Positions 1-8,898 of a stretch of 64,000 nt of DNA are shown here, in pieces (positions within the stretch are counted from its first letter, which is position 1; each line of letters starts with the position of its first letter). This DNA comes from Pseudarthrobacter sp. BIM B-2242 (GTDB lineage Bacteria; Actinomycetota; Actinomycetes; Actinomycetales; Micrococcaceae), in contig NZ_CP061721.1 in assembly GCF_014764445.1 (NCBI RefSeq), positions 1,240,001-1,304,000 of the forward strand, given 5' to 3'. The notes beneath the pieces were generated by a model. It was given only the letters and a program-made list of their open reading frames with translations. It was not told the origin of the DNA and searched no databases. Both the position numbers and the translations under genes were made by a program.

Positions 1-1113
1 TGGCTGCGCCGGGGCGCCCCGGCACGCACGGCCAAACCCAAATTCCGCATCGAGGCCGCCAACGCCCTGATCGCCGACGTCCCCGAACCCCGTGACTCGA
101 CGGCCCTGAGCAAGATGGCAACCGCCCGGCTCGGCAAGGACGTCCTGGACCTCGAGAACGTATCGCTCGACTTCCTCGGGGGCGACGCCGGCCAAAAGCT
201 GTTCGACAACATCACCCTGCGGCTCGCCCCGGGGGAGCGGCTCGGCCTGGTGGGCGTCAACGGCGCCGGCAAGACCACCTTGCTGAAGCTCCTGAACGGC
301 GAGATCCAGCCGAGCTCCGGCAAGGTCAAGCGCGGCAAGACCGTGGTCACCGCGGTGCTCACCCAGGAAGTCAAAGAGCTCGACGACGTCTCCGACCTGC
401 GCGTCATCGAGGTCATCGAACGCGAGAAACGGTCCTTCAACGTGGGCGGCAAGGAATTCACGGCCGGCCAGCTGGTGGAGCAGCTTGGCTTCACCAACGA
501 AAAGCAATGGACGCCGGTCAAGGACCTCTCCGGCGGTGAGCGCCGCCGCCTCCAGCTGCTGCGCCTGCTGGTGGGCGAACCCAACGTCCTGATGCTCGAT
601 GAGCCCACCAACGACCTCGACACCGATACCCTCGCCGCCGTCGAAGACGTCCTGGACGGTTGGCCCGGAACCCTCGTTGTGGTCAGCCACGACCGCTACC
701 TGCTGGAGCGCGTTACCGACCACCAGATGGCGCTCCTGGGCGACGGCAAGATCCGCGCCCTGCCGCGCGGTGTGGACCAGTACCTCGAGCTCCGCGAATC
801 CGCCCTCGCCGGCTCCACCATCACCGGCGGCGGTAACCCCGTGACGGGCGCGAGCGGCAGCGCCACACCGGCCGCCACGGGCTCCTCCGAGGCCGAAAAG
901 CGCGACGCCCGCAAGGCCAAGAACCGCATCGAACGCCAGATGGGCAAACTCGAGCAGGCCGAAAAGAAGATCCACGACCAAATGGTCAAGAGCACGGCCG
1001 GCTCCGACTTCGACGCCCTGGCAGAGCAAAACAAGAAGCTCAAGGACCTCGCCGGAGAACGCGAAGCCCTCGAACTTGAGTGGCTCGAAGCCCTGGAAGT
1101 CCTCGGCGAGTAA
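1..1113 (+). CDS. ABC-F family ATP-binding protein (5' end outside the window)
   Basis: The reading frame is open from base 1, so the gene starts before the window. What is visible is one complete nucleotide-binding domain: Walker A GVNGAGKTT, signature LSGGERRR, Walker B VLMLDEPTNDLD and the switch histidine in VVVSHDRYLLE. A Ser/Thr/Gly-rich linker and a charged C-terminal coiled coil of about 80 residues follow. There are no membrane segments. This is the second half of a duplicated-ATPase ABC-F protein, a soluble family that acts on the ribosome (translation factors of the EttA/Uup type, or antibiotic-resistance proteins). Which subgroup it belongs to cannot be decided from the C-terminal half. 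It converges with the TetR gene 12 bases downstream. Confidence 0.9.
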   Translation, partial: WLRRGAPARTAKPKFRIEAANALIADVPEPRDSTALSKMATARLGKDVLDLENVSLDFLGGDAGQKLFDNITLRLAPGERLGLVGVNGAGKTTLLKLLNGEIQPSSGKVKRGKTVVTAVLTQEVKELDDVSDLRVIEVIEREKRSFNVGGKEFTAGQLVEQLGFTNEKQWTPVKDLSGGERRRLQLLRLLVGEPNVLMLDEPTNDLDTDTLAAVEDVLDGWPGTLVVVSHDRYLLERVTDHQMALLGDGKIRALPRGVDQYLELRESALAGSTITGGGNPVTGASGSATPAATGSSEAEKRDARKAKNRIERQMGKLEQAEKKIHDQMVKSTAGSDFDALAEQNKKLKDLAGEREALELEWLEALEVLGE

Positions 1114-1125
1114 GTACGCAACCAC

Positions 1126-1752
1126 TCAGCCTTCCCCGCGCAGCTCCGGGTCCTTCTGAAGGCCGGTGAGGCCGTTCCAGGCGAGGTTGACCAGGTGGGC
1201 GGCAACGGTCTGCTTGTCGGGCTGGCGGCTGTCCTGCCACCACTGGCCGGTCATGGCAACCATGCCGACGAGCATCTGGGCGTACATGGCGCCGTCATCG
1301 GCGCTGAGGCCGCGGCGGTCGAATTCGTCGGACAGGATGTGTTCCACGCGGGCGGTGACGTGGGACAGGAGGGTCGAGAACGCGCCTTCCGGCTGGGACG
1401 GGGGAGCGTCGCGCATCAGGATGCGGAAGCCCTCGGTGTGGTCTTCGATGTAGGTGAGGAGGGCCAGGGCTGCGCGTTCAACGAGGACACGCGGTTTGGC
1501 TTCCTCGGTCAGGGCAGCCGTGATGGCGTCCAGGAGAATGTGGAACTCACAATCCACCACCTGCGTGTACATGCCTTCTTTGGAGCCGAAGTGCTCGTAG
1601 ATGACGGGTTTGGAAACGCCTGCGCAGGCCGCAATTTCCTCGATTGTGGTTCCGTCGAGTCCGCGTGCGGCGAACAGGCCACGTCCGACGTCGATCAGCT
1701 GGCGGCGCCGCTGGACGCTGGTCATCCGTGTCCGGGGTGGGTTGTTACTCAC
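1126..1752 (-). CDS. TetR/AcrR family transcriptional regulator
   Basis: A 208-residue protein starting at GTG. The N-terminal 60 residues form a typical TetR helix-turn-helix: RRRQLIDVGRGLFAARG, then TTIEEIAACAGVSKPVIYEHF and a KEGMY turn. The remaining 140 residues are the helical ligand and dimerisation domain. The length is usual for the family. The gene converges with the ABC-F gene and points away from tRNA-Gln, so neither neighbour is an obvious target. I see no clear palindromic operator in front of it. A methionine nine codons downstream is an alternative start, but it has no better ribosome binding site. Confidence 0.88.
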   Translation of the reverse strand: MSNNPPRTRMTSVQRRRQLIDVGRGLFAARGLDGTTIEEIAACAGVSKPVIYEHFGSKEGMYTQVVDCEFHILLDAITAALTEEAKPRVLVERAALALLTYIEDHTEGFRILMRDAPPSQPEGAFSTLLSHVTARVEHILSDEFDRRGLSADDGAMYAQMLVGMVAMTGQWWQDSRQPDKQTVAAHLVNLAWNGLTGLQKDPELRGEG

Positions 1753-1913
1753 ATTTCCATCATGCCCCAGGGCCGGTCACCGGCGCCGTTGAAACGGCCG
1801 GATCGGGTGCCGGGCGGGCGGCGTGGACGCCACGATTACTGCTCATGTCGCGGGCTGCCCTGAACCCATGGCAAAATAACTACTTGTGCCTTGGCCTTGC
1901 GCCGGTGGCATGG

Positions 1914-1985
1914 TCCGCCCTGGTGTAATGGCAGCACCCCGGCCTTTGGAGCCGTGGAGTATAGGTTCGAATCCTATGGGCGGAA
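1914..1985 (+). tRNA. tRNA-Gln (anticodon TTG)
   Basis: A 72-nt cloverleaf can be drawn. Acceptor stem TCCGCCC (1914-1920) pairs with GGGCGGA (1978-1984), followed by discriminator A. The anticodon loop is CTTTGGA, with TTG at positions 34-36, reading glutamine CAA and CAG. The T arm is ATAGG-TTCGAAT-CCTAT. The 3' CCA is not encoded. The gene lies 109 bases upstream of glmU. Confidence 0.95.
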
Positions 1986-2094
1986 CTGCTGCGCCAAGAG
2001 CGTCCAGTAGTATGAACTCGGTGCCCCGCCAGGCCTACGGCAGGACAGGCACCGCGCCCAGCGCCACGCGCAACGAAGCAAGGAGAACCCGTAC

Positions 2095-3573
2095 GTGATC
2101 CCCGAGAATACCGGCCCAGCCGCCGTCATAGTTCTGGCAGCAGGCGCCGGTACGCGGATGAAATCCCGTACCCCCAAGATCCTGCATGAGATCGGCGGCC
2201 GCTCGATGGTGGGCCACGCCCTCCTCGCGGCCCGCAGCATCAACCCCGGCCGGTTGGCCCTGGTAGTCCGCCATGAGCGCGACCTGGTCGCCGGCCACCT
2301 GAACGGGCTCGACCCTGAGGCCCTCATCGTGGACCAGGACGACATTCCCGGCACCGGACGTGCCGTGGAGGTCGCACTGGAAGCCCTCGATGCCCAGGAG
2401 AAGCTCGAAGGCACCGTCGTGGTCACCTACGGCGATGTGCCCCTCCTCACGGGGAGCCTTTTGGCAGACCTGGTGGCCACCCACGAACGCGAAGGCAACG
2501 CCGTCACGGTGCTCACCGCGCTGCTCGACGACGCCACGGGCTACGGCCGCATCCTCCGCGGCGAAGACGGCTCCGTCACCGGCATCCGCGAACACAAGGA
2601 CTCCACCGAAGCCGAACGCCTGGTCCGCGAAGTCAACTCCGGCATTTACGCCTTCGACGCCGCAGTCCTTCGCGACGCGCTGGTTCACGTCACCACGGAC
2701 AACTCGCAGGGCGAAAAGTACCTCACCGACGTGGTGGGCCTCGCCCGCCAGTCGGGCGGCCGGGTTGCCGCCGTCGTCACCGAAGACCGCTGGCAGGTGG
2801 AGGGCGCCAATGACCGCGTGCAGCTTGCAGCCCTCGGCGCTGAACTTAACCGCCGGACAGTTGAAGCGTGGATGCGGGCCGGAGTCACCGTTGTTGACCC
2901 CGCCACCACCTGGATCGACTCCACGGTCACCTTGGACGAGGATGTCCGTATCCTTCCCAACACGCAGCTGCACGGCACCACCACCGTGGCGAGGGACGCC
3001 GTCGTCGGCCCCGACTCCACCCTGACGGATGTCCGCATCAGTGAGGGCGCCAAGGTGACCCGCACACACGGCTCCGGCGCTGTCATCGGCGCGGGAGCCT
3101 CCGTCGGCCCCTTTACCTACCTGCGGCCCGGCACTGTGCTCGGCGACACGGGCAAAATCGGTGCGTTCTACGAAACCAAAAACGTCACGATCGGCCGCGG
3201 CTCCAAGCTGTCCCACCTCGGCTACGCCGGAGACGCCGAAATCGGCGAGGACACCAATATCGGTTGTGGAAACATCACAGCCAATTACGACGGCGAGAAG
3301 AAGCACCGCACGGTGATCGGCTCGGGTGTCCGTACAGGTTCCAACACAGTGTTTGTTGCACCGGTCACCGTGGGGGACGGTGCCTACAGTGGCGCCGGCG
3401 CGGTGATCCGCAAGGACGTCCCGGCCGGGGCGCTCGTCCTGTCTGTCGCTGCCCAGCGCAATACCGAGGGCTGGGTTGTTGCCAACCGCCCCGGCTCGCG
3501 CTCGGCAGAACTGGCCCAGGCAGCCATGTCAGACTCCTCAAATACCCCAGCATCAACAGAAGAGGGCAAGTAA
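2095..3573 (+). CDS. glmU: Bifunctional UDP-N-acetylglucosamine pyrophosphorylase / glucosamine-1-phosphate N-acetyltransferase
   Basis: GlmU acetylates glucosamine-1-phosphate and then uridylates it, giving UDP-GlcNAc for peptidoglycan. The N-terminal pyrophosphorylase domain begins with the nucleotide-binding signature VLAAGAGTRMKS. The C-terminal left-handed beta-helix has hexapeptide repeats (GDTGKIGAFYETKNVTIG, VFVAPVTVGDGAYSGAGAVI) that hold the acetyltransferase site. The start is GTG at 2095, preceded by an AAGGAG site. At 492 residues it is slightly longer than the enterobacterial protein, because of a Ser/Ala-rich tail of about 25 residues. It ends 2 bases before prs, so the two genes are probably translated together. 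Confidence 0.97.
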   Translation: MIPENTGPAAVIVLAAGAGTRMKSRTPKILHEIGGRSMVGHALLAARSINPGRLALVVRHERDLVAGHLNGLDPEALIVDQDDIPGTGRAVEVALEALDAQEKLEGTVVVTYGDVPLLTGSLLADLVATHEREGNAVTVLTALLDDATGYGRILRGEDGSVTGIREHKDSTEAERLVREVNSGIYAFDAAVLRDALVHVTTDNSQGEKYLTDVVGLARQSGGRVAAVVTEDRWQVEGANDRVQLAALGAELNRRTVEAWMRAGVTVVDPATTWIDSTVTLDEDVRILPNTQLHGTTTVARDAVVGPDSTLTDVRISEGAKVTRTHGSGAVIGAGASVGPFTYLRPGTVLGDTGKIGAFYETKNVTIGRGSKLSHLGYAGDAEIGEDTNIGCGNITANYDGEKKHRTVIGSGVRTGSNTVFVAPVTVGDGAYSGAGAVIRKDVPAGALVLSVAAQRNTEGWVVANRPGSRSAELAQAAMSDSSNTPASTEEGK

Positions 3574-3575
3574 TA

Positions 3576-4556
3576 ATGAGCGAAATTACCGCACACGGCG
3601 AGAAGAAGCTGGTGCTTGCCGCCGGGCGGGCGCATCCCGAGCTGGCGCGGGAAATCGCCAAAGAGCTGGGGACCGAACTGCTCCCCATTGATGCCTACGA
3701 CTTTGCCAACGGGGAAATCTACGTCCGCGCCGGCGAAAGCGTCCGGGGTACCGATGCCTTTGTCATCCAGGCCCACCCGGCGCCGCTGAACAACCACCTG
3801 ATGGAACAGCTGATCATGATCGATTCGCTGAAGCGGGCATCCGCGAAGCGCATCACGGTGGTCTCGCCTTTCTACCCGTACGCACGGCAGGACAAAAAGG
3901 GCCGCGGCCGCGAACCCATTTCCGCCCGGCTGGTGGCAGATCTCTATAAGACTGCCGGCGCCGACCGCATCATGAGCGTTGACCTGCACACCTCGCAGAT
4001 CCAGGGCTTCTTCGACGGCCCGGTGGACCACCTGATGGCCATCCCCCTCCTGGCGGACTACATCCGGACCCGGGTGTCCGCCGATAACGTCACCGTGGTG
4101 TCGCCGGATACCGGCCGCGTCCGCGTCGCCGAGCAGTGGGCCGAGCGCCTGGGCGGGGCGCCGCTGGCGTTTGTGCACAAGAGCCGTGACCTCACCGTTC
4201 CCAACCAGGCTGTGTCCAAAACCGTGGTGGGCCAGATCGAGGGCAGGACCTGCGTCCTGATCGATGACATGATCGACACCGGCGGCACCATTTCCGGCGC
4301 CGTCCAGGTCCTGAAGAACGCCGGGGCGAAGGACGTCATCATCGCTGCGACCCACGCTGTGTTCTCCGAGCCCGCCGCGCAGCGGCTGGCTGAATCGGGA
4401 GCCCGCGAAGTGGTCGTCACCAACACGTTGCCCCTCGGCGCCCACCAGCACTTCCCGCAGCTCACGGTGCTGTCCATCGCGCCGTTGATTGCCCGCGCCA
4501 TCCACGAAGTGTTCGACGACGGTTCGGTCACCAGCCTGTTCGACGGCAACGCCTGA
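3576..4556 (+). CDS. prs: Ribose-phosphate pyrophosphokinase (PRPP synthetase)
   Basis: Makes phosphoribosyl pyrophosphate from ribose-5-phosphate and ATP for purine, pyrimidine, histidine, tryptophan and NAD synthesis; cytosolic. Visible signatures are the FANGEIYVR segment, the DLHTSQIQGFFDGPVDHL flexible-loop region, and the PRPP-binding loop VLIDDMIDTGGTIS. The open frame extends further upstream inside glmU. ATG at 3576, two bases after the glmU stop, gives the standard 326-residue protein beginning MSEITAHGEKK. glmU-prs is a conserved actinobacterial pair. Two hairpins follow the stop codon. Confidence 0.97.
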   Translation: MSEITAHGEKKLVLAAGRAHPELAREIAKELGTELLPIDAYDFANGEIYVRAGESVRGTDAFVIQAHPAPLNNHLMEQLIMIDSLKRASAKRITVVSPFYPYARQDKKGRGREPISARLVADLYKTAGADRIMSVDLHTSQIQGFFDGPVDHLMAIPLLADYIRTRVSADNVTVVSPDTGRVRVAEQWAERLGGAPLAFVHKSRDLTVPNQAVSKTVVGQIEGRTCVLIDDMIDTGGTISGAVQVLKNAGAKDVIIAATHAVFSEPAAQRLAESGAREVVVTNTLPLGAHQHFPQLTVLSIAPLIARAIHEVFDDGSVTSLFDGNA

Positions 4557-4569
4557 CCCTGATACTTGA

Positions 4570-4627
4570 GCCTGTCGAATTCGGCAGGCCGGCCAGCGCC
4601 GGTTTCAGTAATGGGGACCGGCGCTGG
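4570..4627 (+). terminator. Two tandem hairpins after prs
   Basis: First hairpin: GCCTGTCG (4570-4577) and CGGCAGGC (4582-4589), one G-T pair, loop AATT. Second hairpin: CCAGCGCCGGT (4593-4603) and ACCGGCGCTGG (4617-4627), perfect, 13-nt loop. No clear T-tract follows, so this is either a weak intrinsic terminator or an RNA-processing or attenuation element between prs and rplY. Confidence 0.5.
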
Positions 4628-4653
4628 TAAGCTTCTTCACGATACCTTGGCGA

Positions 4654-4703
4654 GGGAGATCAGTCTCCGTTATCGACTGGGTCTGCATCTCCCTTCGGAA
4701 GGG
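4654..4703 (+). promoter_or_regulatory. Structured 5' leader of rplY with overlapping hairpins
   Basis: GGGAGAT (4654-4660) pairs with ATCTCCC (4687-4693), enclosing CAGT (4661-4664) and ACTG (4676-4679). A second hairpin, CCCTTCGGAAGGG (4691-4703), reuses bases 4691-4693, so the two folds compete. The element ends 84 bases before the rplY start. Autogenous control of a ribosomal protein gene is possible but is inference; no promoter was recognised with certainty. Confidence 0.35.
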
Positions 4704-4787
4704 CGCCACATACGGCCGCCCGGCGTTGAAGGTCGTACCAGACCTCCGCCCTTGCTGAACACCATTTATTCTTCCGAGGAGATACAC

Positions 4788-5372
4788 ATGTCTGAGCAGA
4801 AGCTCGCAGCAGAAGTACGCACCGAATTCGGCAAGGGCTTTGCCCGCCGCGCGCGCATGGCCAACCTGATCCCCGCCGTTATCTACGGCCACGGCGCCGA
4901 GCCGATCCACATCACCCTTCCGGCCAAGGCCACCACGCTGGCAGTCCGCACCGCCAACGCCCTGCTGTCCCTGGACGTCAACGGCGAAGAGCACCTGGCC
5001 CTGGTCAAGGACGTCCAGCGCGACCCCATCAAGCAGATCATCGAGCACATCGACCTGCTGACCGTCATCAAGGGCGAGAAGGTCACCGTGGACATCCCCG
5101 TCCACGTTGTTGGCGAGCTTGCTCCGGGCAACGTCTTCAACCAGGAACTGACCGTCATCTCCCTCGAGGCTGAGGCAACCCACCTGCCCACCGCCGTCGA
5201 GGTGAACATCGAAGGCCGCACCGCCGGACAGCACATCCACGCTTCCGACCTGGTTCTGCCGAAGGGCGCCACCCTGCTGGCCGACGCCGACGCACTGGTT
5301 GTCAACATCTCCGAGGCCACCGAGGTTTCTGACGAAGAGGCCCAGGCTTCCACTGAAGCCGCAGCCGAGTAA
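4788..5372 (+). CDS. rplY: 50S ribosomal protein L25 / general stress protein Ctc
   Basis: L25 binds 5S rRNA in the large subunit. The first 95 residues match the L25 core (VRTEFGKGFARRARMANLIPAVIYGHG, then HLALVKDVQRDPIKQIIEHIDLL). The following 90 residues are the TL5/Ctc C-terminal domain, making the long, 194-residue form found in Gram-positives. The tail is acidic and Ala/Glu-rich. ATG 4788 is chosen because CGAGGAGA precedes it by a few bases; the open frame runs further upstream without a ribosome binding site. A 231-base structured leader separates it from prs. Confidence 0.95.
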   Translation: MSEQKLAAEVRTEFGKGFARRARMANLIPAVIYGHGAEPIHITLPAKATTLAVRTANALLSLDVNGEEHLALVKDVQRDPIKQIIEHIDLLTVIKGEKVTVDIPVHVVGELAPGNVFNQELTVISLEAEATHLPTAVEVNIEGRTAGQHIHASDLVLPKGATLLADADALVVNISEATEVSDEEAQASTEAAAE

Positions 5373-5390
5373 TACGGCACAGTAGTCTTC

Positions 5391-5419
5391 GTGGCCGGGC
5401 CCTCCTGGGGTCCGGCCAC
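5391..5419 (+). other. Hairpin between rplY and pth
   Basis: GTGGCCGGGCCC (5391-5402) and GGGTCCGGCCAC (5408-5419) pair over 12 bp with one G-T pair and a 5-nt loop. No T-tract follows. It could partly uncouple pth from rplY transcription. Confidence 0.5.
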
Positions 5420-5450
5420 AGCCATGTCCGGACCACCTTAGGATTGAACA

Positions 5451-6041
5451 ATGACTGACACCTGGCTGATCGTTGGGCTCGGAAACCCCGGGGCCGAATA
5501 CAGGGGCAACAGGCACAACGTCGGCCAGATGGTTCTGGACGAACTCGCGGGCCGCCTGGGCGGGAACTTTAAAATCCACAAAGCCCGGGCCCAGGTCCTC
5601 GAGGGGCGGCTGGGGATTGGCGGTCCCCGCGTGGTGCTGGCCAAGCCGCTGACCTACATGAACGTTTCCGGCGGACCGGTGGCCGGCCTGGCAAATTTCT
5701 ATGGCATCGGACCGGACCACGTGGTGGCTGTCCATGATGAGATCGACATCCCGTTTAACACGGTAAAGCTGAAATGCGGTGGTGGCGAGGGCGGCCATAA
5801 CGGACTCAGGGACATCTCCAAGGCAATCGGCACGAAGGACTATCTCAGGGTTCGCGTGGGCGTGGGACGCCCGCCGGGCCGGATGGATACAGCGGATTAT
5901 GTCTTAAAGGATTTTGGCACCGCCGAACGCAAAGACGTCCCGTTTTTGTTGGATGAGGCCGCTGATGCCGTGGAGATGCTGGTCAGGGAGGGGTTGACCG
6001 CCACCCAGCAGAAATTCCACCCCGCAAAAACAGACGTGTAG
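5451..6041 (+). CDS. pth: Peptidyl-tRNA hydrolase
   Basis: Releases tRNA from peptidyl-tRNAs that drop off ribosomes; cytosolic monomer. The 196-residue protein has the family signatures in order: [17 protein letters not shown] with the catalytic histidine near residue 22, [24 protein letters not shown], and [12 protein letters not shown]. The ATG at 5451 begins [14 protein letters not shown], as in homologues. It is the last gene of the glmU-prs-rplY-pth run. Confidence 0.97.
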   Translation: MTDTWLIVGLGNPGAEYRGNRHNVGQMVLDELAGRLGGNFKIHKARAQVLEGRLGIGGPRVVLAKPLTYMNVSGGPVAGLANFYGIGPDHVVAVHDEIDIPFNTVKLKCGGGEGGHNGLRDISKAIGTKDYLRVRVGVGRPPGRMDTADYVLKDFGTAERKDVPFLLDEAADAVEMLVREGLTATQQKFHPAKTDV

Positions 6042-6159
6042 TAATAGGACTAAAAATGCGGTTTCCCTGTTCACCGTTCGTTGCCAAGGGGTAGTCTTCT
6101 TCCTAAGCGGGGGAGCGATGGGGCTTGTTCCCGCTTTAGGGGATGTAGGGGATAAGTTC

Positions 6160-8898
6160 ATGTCAATTGAGCCACTCAGCTGGGGACGTGGGTCACCGCG
6201 AAACGACCTTGAGCTGCGGACAGAAGCCGGCGGTACGTCCGAGCCGCAGCGCTGGTCCGTGCCTGCCCGCAGCGCCAACCTTGAAGCCGTCCGTAACGCC
6301 ATGACCAGCCCCGACTCCCTCGGCGTGGTAGTTACCGGCGGACGCGGTGTTGGAAAATCATCCCTGGCACGGACGGCCGTGTCCGAGCTTGGCCCGGATG
6401 TCTGGACGCTGCAATTGCGGTGCGGGTCCACAACCGGTGACACCCCGTACGGATGTCTGGCCTTCCTGCTGGCACGCCTTCCCCAGGCCTACATGGGTTC
6501 CCCAACCGCCATTCTGCGGGGCATAACTTCGCTGATCCGCAGTGACGCCGCCGGGCGCCAGTGTGTTATCACCCTGGACACCGCCGGCAGCATCGATGAC
6601 ATGAGCGCCGGCGTGCTGCTCAACATCCTCCTCACGGGCACTGCGCGCATCGTTGCCGTGGCGCCCAGGATCAGCGACCTTCCAGCAGACTTCCATTGGC
6701 TGCTCACCGATCGCCGCCTGACTGAGGTGAGGCTGGATAACCTCAACGAGCTGCAGACCCGCCAGGTTCTGCTTTCGCTGCTGGGGCACCGCGTCTCCGC
6801 CTCCCTCGTCAGCACCTTTCACACCATGGTGGGCGGAAATCCGCTGCTGCTCAAAGCGCTCGTGGCGGAGCAGCAGCAGTCCGGGAACCTTGTCCTGTCG
6901 GATTCGGTCTGGACCCTGCGGGACAAAGTAGTGCTTGACGGAGCGGCGAGCCTTGAGGACATCGTGCGGTCACGCTGGTCCCGGCAGTCTCCCCAGGAGC
7001 GCGAAGTCATCGAAATGCTGTCCTGCGCACGGAGCGTGGAGCTGTCCAGGCTGACCGCTGTCTACGGTGCCGGCATCATTGCGGACATGGAAGATGCCGG
7101 CCTGCTTGAGATCGATGACTCGGAAAACCGTTGGGTGTCACTCCGGGAAATGTACCTCGGCGACGTCGTCCGGTCCTGGCTGAGCATCACCCGGCGCCGG
7201 GAACTGCGGAGCCTGCTCCTGGACGGCCAGGTGCAGGACCCCTCCACCATGACCATCGACGAGCTCATGGCCTTCGCCGCCCTGACCCACGAATGCGAGG
7301 CCGAGCTGAGTCCGCCCATGGCGCTGGCTGCAGCCGAAGCCGCCGTCCAGGTCTTTGACCCCCGCTTTGCCCTCAAATACGCCGAGTCGCTGAAACGCAC
7401 TGACCCGGAATGGGTGCCCGGCCAGCGGCAGAAAGCCGCCGCCTACTTGCTGCTGGACCTCCCCGGGCAGGCCATGGCGGCCCTGGATGACATCTCACAG
7501 CCACAGCTGGACACCCTGGAGGCCGACGAATACGCCCAGGTCATTGCAGCCAAATCGCAGGTGATGGTTTGGCTCCCCGAACACGCCCACAGGGTGCCGG
7601 CACTGCTGCAGACTGCGCGGGAACGGCTTGGCGCCGAGCCAGGCATCGCAAAGGGCTGGCCCGATCCGCTGGCCGTAGCGGCCAACCGGATCAGCCTCTG
7701 CGAATTCGAATATCAGGCCTTTGTGGGCGACTACGCCGCCGCCATCCCGGCCTTGGAAGCCGCCGCCGACCCCGCGCAGAACCCCGATACCTGGTTCCGG
7801 ATGAACTCAGCCCTGATCCTTATGAGCGCCCTCTCCATGACGGGCCGCGAAATGGACGCCCTGAGCCTGATGCGGCAGCTGGGCGGGCAGATTTCCGACG
7901 CCGGCGAGATTGTGGGCCTGCGGGAAAAGTTCACCGGAAGGGCATTCAACGTCCTCCTGACCGCCGGGCAGTGGCGCCGCTGCATCGATCTCCTGAGTCC
8001 TCCTCCGGGGCGTGACATCCACCAGCTTCCCTACCGGAGTGCCGCCGCTGAACTGGCAGCGGGCATCGCCTACGCGTACGCCGGGAGGGGTGCGGTAGCA
8101 CTTGATTCACTGCTTTCAGCCGCAGCCCAGCTGGAGCTGAGGCCGGCCCAGGGCATCCGCCGGGCAGCCTACGCAGCGGTTGCCTTCGCGTATGCCCAGA
8201 TTGGCAACGCCGGGCAGTCCCGGAAATACCTGGACAAGTTGCAGCGGACCGGGGGCGCCGCAGATCATGCCACGCAAAACATCACGGAGTTCTGCGCTGA
8301 CATGGCCGGCCGGTGGCTCGGCGACGTCGATGCGGTCACCCGGTTGAAGGAGTCGGCGCGGCGCGACATCGCGGCCGGCAGGTACACGCTTGCCTGGATC
8401 AGCCTGCTTGGAGCAACAGTCCACGGTACGGAAGCTGACTTCCGCCTGCTCGAAGAAGTGGCCGGCCACCGCCAAGGCCCTCTAGCGGAAATCTCGCGGC
8501 TCATTGCCATCGGGAGCAGGACCCGGGATGCCAAAATTCTTCTCGCCGGCGGAGAGCTTGCCGCCACACTTGAGCTGGACGCCGTTGAGGCCCGCTGCAT
8601 GGCACTTGCCGTTGACTCCGCACGCCAGGCCGGAGACCCGGCCTCAGCCAGGACCGCCCAGGCCCGGCTTGACGTCCTTGCAGCCACCGTGGCCAGCCTG
8701 CCAATCGTGCCGAGCAGCGGCAGCCCCCTCCTGACGAGCAGGGAGCGGCAGATCGCGCGGCTGGCCGGCCGTGGCGCGTCCAACCGCGATATTGCGCTGG
8801 ACATGGGCGTTTCCGTCCGCACTGTGGAGGGCCACCTTTACCAGGTCTTCACAAAACTGGGAGTAACCTCCAGGGGTGATCTGACTGGACTCGTCTAA
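6160..8898 (+). CDS. Large LuxR-family (LAL/MalT-type) ATPase regulator, first of a tandem pair
   Basis: A 912-residue cytosolic protein of the LAL type. It has an N-terminal P-loop (GGRGVGKSS, residues about 60-68), a long helical TPR-like middle and a C-terminal LuxR helix-turn-helix (LTSRERQIARLAGRGASNRDIALDMGVSVRTVEGHLYQVFTKLGV). The Walker B region reads ITLDTAGSID, so the usual second acidic residue is a threonine and ATP hydrolysis may be weak. ATG 6160 (MSIEPLSWG) is preferred to 6118 because a G-rich site, GTAGGGGAT, precedes it. Its last codons overlap the likely start of the second regulator. The signal sensed and the target genes are not evident. Confidence 0.88.
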   Translation: MSIEPLSWGRGSPRNDLELRTEAGGTSEPQRWSVPARSANLEAVRNAMTSPDSLGVVVTGGRGVGKSSLARTAVSELGPDVWTLQLRCGSTTGDTPYGCLAFLLARLPQAYMGSPTAILRGITSLIRSDAAGRQCVITLDTAGSIDDMSAGVLLNILLTGTARIVAVAPRISDLPADFHWLLTDRRLTEVRLDNLNELQTRQVLLSLLGHRVSASLVSTFHTMVGGNPLLLKALVAEQQQSGNLVLSDSVWTLRDKVVLDGAASLEDIVRSRWSRQSPQEREVIEMLSCARSVELSRLTAVYGAGIIADMEDAGLLEIDDSENRWVSLREMYLGDVVRSWLSITRRRELRSLLLDGQVQDPSTMTIDELMAFAALTHECEAELSPPMALAAAEAAVQVFDPRFALKYAESLKRTDPEWVPGQRQKAAAYLLLDLPGQAMAALDDISQPQLDTLEADEYAQVIAAKSQVMVWLPEHAHRVPALLQTARERLGAEPGIAKGWPDPLAVAANRISLCEFEYQAFVGDYAAAIPALEAAADPAQNPDTWFRMNSALILMSALSMTGREMDALSLMRQLGGQISDAGEIVGLREKFTGRAFNVLLTAGQWRRCIDLLSPPPGRDIHQLPYRSAAAELAAGIAYAYAGRGAVALDSLLSAAAQLELRPAQGIRRAAYAAVAFAYAQIGNAGQSRKYLDKLQRTGGAADHATQNITEFCADMAGRWLGDVDAVTRLKESARRDIAAGRYTLAWISLLGATVHGTEADFRLLEEVAGHRQGPLAEISRLIAIGSRTRDAKILLAGGELAATLELDAVEARCMALAVDSARQAGDPASARTAQARLDVLAATVASLPIVPSSGSPLLTSRERQIARLAGRGASNRDIALDMGVSVRTVEGHLYQVFTKLGVTSRGDLTGLV

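Noticed and set aside
1753..1913. Small gene between the TetR gene and tRNA-Gln
   Set aside because: Open frames here are short, overlap the tRNA or TetR gene, and have no ribosome binding site.
2035..3306. 423-codon open frame antisense to glmU
   Set aside because: glmU is certain; the antisense product has no recognisable features.
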